Assembly: GCA_035706585.1 (NCBI GenBank) | Contig: DASSUW010000501.1 | Span: 1 to 18,444, forward strand | Direction: 5' to 3' | DNA: 18,444 nucleotides | DNA from: DASSUW01 sp035706585 | GTDB lineage: Bacteria > Actinomycetota > Thermoleophilia > Solirubrobacterales > Solirubrobacteraceae | Shown: positions 13,838 through 18,444 of the stretch, piece after piece | How positions within the stretch are numbered: the first letter of the stretch is position 1 | How the letters are laid out: every line of letters starts with the position of its first letter | Translations under genes and position numbers: made by a program | The notes under the pieces: generated by a model | Seen by the model: only the letters and a program-made list of their open reading frames with translations | Databases searched by the model: none | Told to the model about the DNA's origin: nothing

Positions 13838-14859
13838 CCGGCGATCCCGAGCGTGGCGAGGACGGCGCGCTGTACGCGCTCTTCGCCGGGCAGCGCGGCC
13901 GACTCGAGGTTCTTGGCGTACGGCAGCGGGACCTCGGCCATGCCGACACGCTCGACCGGCGCGTCGAGATAGTCGAAGCACGCCTTCTGGATGCGGGCGG
14001 CGAGCTCGGCGGTGACGCCGTAGGACGGCCAGCCCTCCTCCACGCACACGACGCGGTTGGTCTTGGCGACCGACGCGGCGACGGTCTCGACGTCGAGCGG
14101 GCGCAGCGACCGCAAGTCGACCACCTCGGCGCTCACGCCGTGGTCCTGGGCGAGGCGCTCGGCGACGTGCAGCGCGCGGACGGTCGCGAACGAGTGCGAC
14201 ACGAGCGTGATGTCCGAGCCCTCGCGCGGGACCGCCGCGCGGCCGATCGGCGTGACGAACTCGGGATCGAGCGGGACCTCGCCCTTCTCCTTGTAGATCG
14301 GGAGGTTCTCGACGACCAGCACGGGGTCGTCGTCGCGGACCGCCGACTTGAGCAGGCCCTTGGCGTCGGCCGGGTTGGCGGGCGCGACGACCTTGAGCCC
14401 CGGCGTGTGGGCGAACCACGCCTCGAGCGACTGCGAGTGCTGGGCGGTGAGCTGGTTGCCGGCGCCGTTGGGCGTGCGGATGACCATCGGGCAGCCGACC
14501 TCGCCGCCGAACATCGTCCGCACCTTGGCGGCGTGATTGACGACCTGGTCGATCGCGACGAGCAGGAAGTTGATCGTCATGATCTCGACGATCGGGCGCT
14601 CGCCGCCCATCGCGGCACCGACCGCGGCGCCGACGAAGCCCTCCTCGGAGATCGGCGTGTCGCGGACGCGCTCCGGGCCGAACTCGCCCATCAGCCCGGC
14701 CGTGACCTTGTAGGAGCCCTCGAAGACGCCGACCTCCTCGCCCATGATGAAGACGCGCTCGTCGCGAGCGAGCTCCTCGCGCATCGCGAGGCGCAGCGCC
14801 TCGCGGTAGGTCATGCGCTCGGTGCCGGTGGTCCGTGGCTGCTCAGCGACCGCGCTCAT
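13834..14859 (-). CDS. 2-oxoacid (pyruvate-type) dehydrogenase E1 component, beta subunit
   Basis: A 341-aa subunit of the thiamine-diphosphate E1 heterotetramer that decarboxylates a 2-oxoacid and passes the acyl group to lipoyl-E2. The N-terminal domain has FIMGEEVGVFEGSYKVTAGL (38-57), whose glutamate (E41/E42 region) contacts the cofactor aminopyrimidine. It also has RVRDTPISEEGFVGAAVGAA (64-83), PNGAGNQLTAQHSQSLEAWF and a transketolase-C domain with LVSHSFATV and VVDLRSLRPLD. These match PdhB/AcoB-type proteins; pyruvate, acetoin or branched-chain substrate cannot be separated reliably by eye. The start ATG 14859 overlaps the alpha-subunit stop as ATGA. A second ATG 15 codons in (before TYREAL) begins the conserved part. 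Its stop overlaps the next gene's CTG. No E2 or E3 gene lies in the window. Confidence 0.95.
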   Translation of the reverse strand: MSAVAEQPRTTGTERMTYREALRLAMREELARDERVFIMGEEVGVFEGSYKVTAGLMGEFGPERVRDTPISEEGFVGAAVGAAMGGERPIVEIMTINFLLVAIDQVVNHAAKVRTMFGGEVGCPMVIRTPNGAGNQLTAQHSQSLEAWFAHTPGLKVVAPANPADAKGLLKSAVRDDDPVLVVENLPIYKEKGEVPLDPEFVTPIGRAAVPREGSDITLVSHSFATVRALHVAERLAQDHGVSAEVVDLRSLRPLDVETVAASVAKTNRVVCVEEGWPSYGVTAELAARIQKACFDYLDAPVERVGMAEVPLPYAKNLESAALPGEERVQRAVLATLGIAG

Positions 14860-15923
14860 GAGCCCAGCCCCGCGTCGAAGACCAGCTCCTCCTCGCCGAA
14901 CGGGCTGCCCGGGCGCATGCGCGCGAACTGGCCGCCGCTGCCCGGGGCGTACACGTTGCGGGCGAGCTCGGACACGTCGGGCTCCGGGCTCGCGTCGGCG
15001 AACGCGACCGCGGCGGCGACGCGCTCGTCGACCGCCGAGTCGATCGCGTCGAGCTCCTCGTCGCTCATCCCCTGCTCGCGCAGCGTGCCGCGCAGGCGCG
15101 CGATCGGGTCGTTCGCCTGCCGGGACACGATCTCGTCCTTGGTGCGATAGGCGAGCCCGGCGTCGGCGACCGAATGGCCGCGGTAGCGGTACGTCACGGC
15201 CTCCAGCACGGCCGGCTCGCGATGCTCGCGGGCCCGGCGCAGCAGGCGGTCGGACGCCTCGATCACGGCCTCGAGGTCATCGCCGTCGACCCGCTCGCCG
15301 TGCATGCGGAACGCCGACGCACGGCGGTAGAGCTCCGGCTCGGCCGAGGCTCGGTTGACGCTCGTGCCCATCCCGTAGCCGTTGTTGACGACGAGGAAGA
15401 CGATCGGCAGGTTCCACAGCGCGGCGAGGTTGAGCGACTCGTGCCAGGCGCCCATGTTCACGGCGCCGTCGCCGAGTTCGCAGACGACGGCCTGCTCCTT
15501 GCCGCGGCGAACGAGGGCGAGCGCGAGCCCGGTCGCCACCGGCAGCTGGCCGGCGACGATGCCCCAGCCGCCGTAGAAGCCGCGGTCGACGTCCAGCAGG
15601 TGCATCGAGCCGCCGCGCCCGTGGGCGCAGCCGTCGGCGCGGCCGAACAGCTCCGCCATGACCGCCTCCGGCGATACCCCGCGCGCGAGCGCGAACCCGT
15701 GGCATCGATAACCGGTGACGAGGATGTCGTCGGGCTGCATCGTGTGCACGACGCCGACGGTCGTGGCCTCCTGGCCCGAGGAGAGGTGGCAGTAGCCGCC
15801 GATCTTGGCCGCCTTGTACTGGCGTTCGGATTCCGTCTCGAACACGCGGCTGAGCACCATCTGCTGGTACAGGTCGCGCAGCTCGGCCGGCGCGAGCCGG
15901 GTGGTTGCGTCCATGGTCGTCAC
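14856..15923 (-). CDS. 2-oxoacid (pyruvate-type) dehydrogenase E1 component, alpha subunit
   Basis: A 355-aa thiamine-diphosphate enzyme subunit. It has LSSGQEATTVG (48-58), YRCHGFALARG (72-82), GRGGSMHLLD (103-111) and the ThDP-binding motif GDGAVNMGAWHESLNLAALWN (151 onward) ending in NN (180-181). The RYRGHSVADAGLAYR loop (246-260) corresponds to the phosphorylation loops of mitochondrial E1 and contacts the cofactor. Start choice: GTG at 15923 has an excellent AGGAGG seven bases upstream and overlaps the GntR stop as GTGA; the ATG at 15914 would lose three residues and has poor spacing. The alpha and beta subunits form an alpha2beta2 E1. The closest functional types are pyruvate and acetoin dehydrogenases. 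It sits second in the GntR-led operon, so its regulator is made from the same transcript. Confidence 0.95.
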   Translation of the reverse strand: MTTMDATTRLAPAELRDLYQQMVLSRVFETESERQYKAAKIGGYCHLSSGQEATTVGVVHTMQPDDILVTGYRCHGFALARGVSPEAVMAELFGRADGCAHGRGGSMHLLDVDRGFYGGWGIVAGQLPVATGLALALVRRGKEQAVVCELGDGAVNMGAWHESLNLAALWNLPIVFLVVNNGYGMGTSVNRASAEPELYRRASAFRMHGERVDGDDLEAVIEASDRLLRRAREHREPAVLEAVTYRYRGHSVADAGLAYRTKDEIVSRQANDPIARLRGTLREQGMSDEELDAIDSAVDERVAAAVAFADASPEPDVSELARNVYAPGSGGQFARMRPGSPFGEEELVFDAGLGS

Positions 15924-16621
15924 GCGATCTCCTCCTCGAAGTAGTCGGGGTGCTGCTCCCGGATCGCGGGGAGGGTGGACAGCACCATGCGCAGGTGGTG
16001 TCGAAGCGTCTGCTCGGCCTCGTCGGGGTCGTGCGCGGCGACGGCCGCGACGACGGCCCGGTGCTCGCCGATCATCTCCATCATGTAGCCGGGCTCGGGC
16101 ATGCTGAGCCGGCGGATGCGGTTCAGGTGGCCCTTGGCGCGCTGGCTCAGCGACCAGGCGATGTCGTGCCCGCTCAGGTCGCACAGCAGCTGGTGCAGCT
16201 CGTCGTCGAGCACGTAGAAGCTGTCGAAGTCGTTGGCCTCGCGCGCGGCGTCCTGCCGGCGGATGATCGCCTCCAGCGCGGCGAGGTCGCTGTCGCGCGC
16301 CCGCAGCGCGGTGCCGCGGATCGCCGCGCACTCGAGCGCCTCGCGGACGAACTGCGCGTCGCTCACCGCCGACTCGCTGATGTGCGTCACGAACGTGCCG
16401 TACTGCGGCACGACGGCGACGAGCCGCTCCTCGCGGAGACGCTGCAGCGCCTCGCGGATCGGCGTGCGGCTCACGCCCAGGCGGGCGGCCAGCTCGTTCT
16501 CGGAGATCTGGCGACCGGGCTCGAGCTGGCCGGACACGATCGCATCGCGCAGCGTCGTGTACACGTGCGCGCGGGCGGGGCCGCGGCGCGACCGCTCGGC
16601 GACAGGAAGAAGCGCCTCCAT
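15920..16621 (-). CDS. GntR-family regulator, FadR-type (FCD) subfamily
   Basis: A 233-aa repressor-type protein. The winged helix-turn-helix spans residues 17-80: LRDAIVSGQLEPGRQISENELAARL, then GVSRTPIREALQRL (49-62) and VPQYGTFVT as the wing. The FCD ligand domain (about 86-220) has the metal-site pattern D139/D140, H143, H187 and H208/H209, which usually binds a small carboxylate near a metal ion. The ligand may be the oxoacid degraded by the E1 enzyme encoded downstream (inference). Start: in-frame TTG 16651 and ATG 16639 lie upstream, but the ten residues they add are encoded by the operator dyad at 16632-16645. I therefore take ATG 16621; it lacks a good ribosome-binding site. The stop overlaps the E1-alpha GTG, giving a one-transcript regulator-enzyme unit that probably regulates itself. 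Confidence 0.92.
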   Translation of the reverse strand: MEALLPVAERSRRGPARAHVYTTLRDAIVSGQLEPGRQISENELAARLGVSRTPIREALQRLREERLVAVVPQYGTFVTHISESAVSDAQFVREALECAAIRGTALRARDSDLAALEAIIRRQDAAREANDFDSFYVLDDELHQLLCDLSGHDIAWSLSQRAKGHLNRIRRLSMPEPGYMMEMIGEHRAVVAAVAAHDPDEAEQTLRHHLRMVLSTLPAIREQHPDYFEEEIA

Positions 16622-16631
16622 TGCCTTGGAT

Positions 16632-16645
16632 ACTTGCATACAAGT
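16632..16645. promoter_or_regulatory. GntR/FCD-type operator dyad
   Basis: ACTTGCATACAAGT (minus strand ACTTGTATGCAAGT) has perfect 5-bp arms around 4 bases and fits the TTGTATnCAA-like consensus of FCD-class GntR operators, to my memory of that family. It lies just before the ATG at 16621 of the GntR gene, ideally placed for autorepression of the whole E1 operon. Confidence 0.65.
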
Positions 16646-16662
16646 GTTCAAGCGCGTCTAAA

Positions 16663-16675
16663 GGGGTCTGACCCC
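16663..16675. repeat. GGGGTC-T-GACCCC dyad
   Basis: A perfect inverted repeat with 6-bp arms and a single central base, preceded by AAA, in the gap between two divergent regulator genes. It occurs once here. I recall near-identical GGGGTC(A/T)GACCCC elements scattered through other high-G+C genomes, sometimes near REP-associated transposases, so it may be a dispersed repeat rather than a local operator. Confidence 0.45.
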
Positions 16676-16684
16676 AGATGGTTC

Positions 16685-16699
16685 GCTAACCTAATTAGC
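16685..16699 (+). promoter_or_regulatory. Leaderless -10 box and AT-rich dyad before the MarR-MFS operon
   Basis: TAACCT (16687-16692) fits TANNNT and ends 8 bases before the GTG at 16701, with no Shine-Dalgarno sequence between. GCTAA (16685-16689) and TTAGC (16695-16699) are inverted, and CTAATTAG (16691-16698) is a perfect 8-bp palindrome. This AT-rich patch stands out in such G+C-rich DNA and is a natural site for autorepression by the MarR protein. Confidence 0.45.
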
Positions 16700-16700
16700 C

Positions 16701-17126
16701 GTGCAAACGACTTCGACGCCAGAGCTCGCGGGGCAGCTGCGCCTCGTGATCGTCCGGACTGCCCGGCGCCTCCGCCAGGAGGCCGGCGGCGAGCTCTCGC
16801 CCTCGATGACCGCGGCGCTCGCCACGGTCGGCCGGCACGGGCCGCTGACGCCCAGCGAGCTCGCCGCGCGCGAGCGGATCCAGCGGCCGACCGCCACGCG
16901 CGTGCTCGCCCGCCTCGAGGAGATGGATCTGATCGCGCGGACGCCCGACCCGAACGACCGGCGATCCAGCCTGGTCGCGATAACCGAGGCGGGCAGCACG
17001 CTGCTCGACGCGCTGCGCACGCGCAAGACCGCCTTCCTGGCCGAGCGGCTCGAGGGCCTCGCGGCCGACGAGCGCGCAGCGGTCGAGCGCGCGGCCGGCA
17101 TCCTCGAGAGGATGCTGGCGGAGTGA
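16701..17126 (+). CDS. MarR-family transcriptional regulator of the adjacent MFS exporter
   Basis: A 141-aa winged-helix protein. The N-terminal helix (GQLRLVIVRTARRLRQEA, 11-28) is followed by the DNA-binding part LTPSELAARERIQRPTATRVLARLEEMDLI (49-78) and a wing with PNDRRSSLVAITEAG (84-98), typical of MarR. C-terminal helices serve dimerisation. No cysteine is present, so regulation is by ligand binding rather than thiol oxidation. The GTG start is probably leaderless. The TGA stop overlaps the MFS gene's GTG start (GTGA), so regulator and exporter share a transcript, the standard EmrR/MarR-type drug-efflux arrangement in which a toxic compound releases the repressor. Its operator is probably the dyad immediately upstream. 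Confidence 0.93.
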   Translation: MQTTSTPELAGQLRLVIVRTARRLRQEAGGELSPSMTAALATVGRHGPLTPSELAARERIQRPTATRVLARLEEMDLIARTPDPNDRRSSLVAITEAGSTLLDALRTRKTAFLAERLEGLAADERAAVERAAGILERMLAE

Positions 17127-18424
17127 GCGCAGGCGTCCGGCGCACCTTCGCCTCCCTCTCCGTCCCGAACTACCGCCGCTACTTCAGCGGCCAGGTCGTC
17201 TCCATCACGGGCAACTGGATGCAGACGGTCGCCGAGATGTGGCTGATGGTGCAGCTCACCGGCAACGGCCTGTCGGTCGGCGTCACGGCGGCGCTGCAGT
17301 TCCTGCCGATGCTGCTGTTCGCCCCCTGGGGCGGCCTGCTCGCCGATCGCGTCTCCAAGCGGCGGCTGCTGACGATCACGCAGACGCTGATGGCGATCCC
17401 GGCGCTCACGCTGTGGGCGCTGACCGTGCACGGCTCGGTCGCGGTGTGGATGGTCTACGCGCTGGTGCTCGCGCGCGGGGTCGTCAACGCCGTCGACAAC
17501 CCGGCGCGCCAGAGCTTCGTGATCGAGATGGTCGGCGCCGACCGGGTCGTCAACGCGGTGGCGCTCAACTCGGTGATCGTGCACACGGCGCGCATCCTCG
17601 GTCCGGCGGCGGCGGGCGGCGTGATCGCGCTGCTCGGCGTGGGGCCGTGCTTCCTGCTGAACGCGCTGTCGTTCGCGGCGTTCATCGCCGCGCTGCGCTT
17701 GATGGACCCCGACGCGCTGCACTCGCCGGTGACCGAGGCGCGCCGCGGGCCGGGTCAGCTGCGGCGCGCCGTCGAGTACGTCGCGCGGACGCCCGAGCTG
17801 CTGATCCCGCTGGCGATGATGGCCGTGGTCGGCACGCTCTCCTACAACTTCCAGATCCTGCTGCCGCTGCTGGCCAGCTTCACGTGGCACGGCACCGCCG
17901 CGACCTACACGGCGCTGGCCGTGGCGATGGGCGTCGGGTCGGTCGCCGGCGCGCTGGCGGCGGGCGCGCGCGGGCGGGTCGGACCGCGGCTGCTGGTCGG
18001 TGCCGCGGCGCTGTTCGCCCTCGCCGAGCTGCTGGTGGCCGTCGCGCCCGGCGTCGGCCTGCAGGTGCTCGCGCTGATCCCGCTCGGCGCGGTGAGCGTG
18101 ACGTTTGCCGCGGGCGTGAACTCGGCGCTGCAGCTGGCGGTGGAGCCGGCAATGCGCGGGCGCGTGATGGCGCTGTACTCGATGGTGTTCCTGGGCTCGA
18201 CGCCGATCGGGGCCCCGCTGGTGGGCTGGATCGCCGAGGTGTGGAGCCCGCGGGGCGGGCTGCTGCTCGGGGCGGTCGCCGCGCTCGCCGCGGCGGTCGG
18301 CGGCGCGATCGCGTTCGCTCGCGCCGGGCGCCCCGTCGTCGCCGCGCGGCTCGAGTGCGAGCGGCCGCGCGCACGGACCGCGGCATTGAGGGAGGCGGTG
18401 CGGGTGGGCGTCGGCCGCCGGTAG
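17123..18424 (+). CDS. MFS transporter, EntS/DHA3-like exporter
   Basis: A 433-aa inner-membrane protein with about 12 hydrophobic spans. It starts with FASLSVPNYRRYFSGQVVS and ISxxGNWMQTVAEMWL, which are characteristic of the MFS_3 (enterobactin exporter EntS/DHA3) family, and has the motif A-like loop WGGLLADRVSKRRLL (69-83). The conserved DNPARQSFV segment (about 123-131) and GPAAAG follow. The exporter uses proton motive force to expel small molecules such as drugs or siderophores; the substrate is unknown. GTG 17123 overlaps the MarR stop. The last 40 residues are Arg/Ala-rich and polar, probably a cytoplasmic tail. It ends 20 bases before the window edge with no terminator visible. An open frame reading far upstream of 17123 through the regulator region is not part of the protein. 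Confidence 0.93.
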   Translation: MSAGVRRTFASLSVPNYRRYFSGQVVSITGNWMQTVAEMWLMVQLTGNGLSVGVTAALQFLPMLLFAPWGGLLADRVSKRRLLTITQTLMAIPALTLWALTVHGSVAVWMVYALVLARGVVNAVDNPARQSFVIEMVGADRVVNAVALNSVIVHTARILGPAAAGGVIALLGVGPCFLLNALSFAAFIAALRLMDPDALHSPVTEARRGPGQLRRAVEYVARTPELLIPLAMMAVVGTLSYNFQILLPLLASFTWHGTAATYTALAVAMGVGSVAGALAAGARGRVGPRLLVGAAALFALAELLVAVAPGVGLQVLALIPLGAVSVTFAAGVNSALQLAVEPAMRGRVMALYSMVFLGSTPIGAPLVGWIAEVWSPRGGLLLGAVAALAAAVGGAIAFARAGRPVVAARLECERPRARTAALREAVRVGVGRR

Positions 18425-18444
18425 GACTCGCCCGTTGTCGAGTT

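Noticed and set aside
15905..17122. In-frame upstream extension of the MFS gene
   Set aside because: It reads antisense through GntR and across the MarR gene in another frame; the exporter's family start is at 17123 and overlaps the MarR stop.
1..18444. tRNA, rRNA, CRISPR array, insertion sequence, attachment site or integrase
   Set aside because: Reading both strands I found no direct-repeat array, no transposase or integrase motif and no tRNA-like cloverleaf; nothing can be supported.

Overview
The window is chromosomal DNA with very high G+C (about 70% or more by eye), tightly packed genes, strong G/C bias at third codon positions, frequent GTG starts and many 4-bp NTGA stop/start overlaps. 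Together with the gene families present this points to a high-G+C actinobacterium. A member of the Thermoleophilia/Solirubrobacterales is my best guess, but that is inference from style and not from a marker gene. I see no rRNA, tRNA, CRISPR, transposase, phage or plasmid gene. It reads as ordinary core and accessory metabolism with well-organised regulatory DNA.

Layout. (1) 1-2669: the C-terminal end of an aldo/keto reductase, a stand-alone polynucleotide-kinase-like P-loop kinase (minus strand), a small membrane protein behind a CsoR-like C5/G5 palindrome, and a secreted Vgb-type beta-propeller with a PKD-like tail. (2) 2673-4410: a yeast FCY1-type cytosine deaminase (minus) diverging from an unknown 112-aa protein, then a candidate 60-aa small ORF and an orphan NarL/LuxR-type response regulator. 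(3) 4414-8024: a four-gene module, in which a DesK-type sensor kinase and its response regulator (minus) diverge from an ABC ATPase and permease (plus). The shared 130-bp promoter region carries two 7-2-7 dyads arranged as one large inverted repeat. (4) 8056-10770: a large secreted GH13 alpha-amylase with a C-terminal pullulanase-associated (PUD-type) starch-binding module. (5) 10788-13075: an acyl-CoA dehydrogenase with a long C-terminal extension, convergent with a MarR regulator that has a well-formed promoter/operator. (6) 13193-16621 (minus): an operon of a GntR/FCD regulator, 2-oxoacid dehydrogenase E1 alpha, E1 beta and a TIGR02206/YwaF-type membrane protein, all joined by 4-bp overlaps, the last apparently starting at CTG. 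(7) 16701-18424: a MarR regulator overlapping an MFS exporter.

How the genes work together. The clearest functional units are the two-component/ABC module, the GntR-controlled E1 operon (no E2 or E3 in the window) and the MarR-MFS efflux pair. The promoter regions are the richest part. Five genes have a TANNNT box 8-9 nt before the start codon, as expected for leaderless transcripts. Four regulators or small genes sit beside convincing dyads. All four convergent gene pairs end with TAG codons that either share CTAG or are separated by exactly three bases. No strikingly new multi-gene system is evident; the most novel-looking items are the twin 7-2-7 operator, the small ORF before the orphan regulator, the CTG start and the isolated GGGGTC-T-GACCCC dyad.
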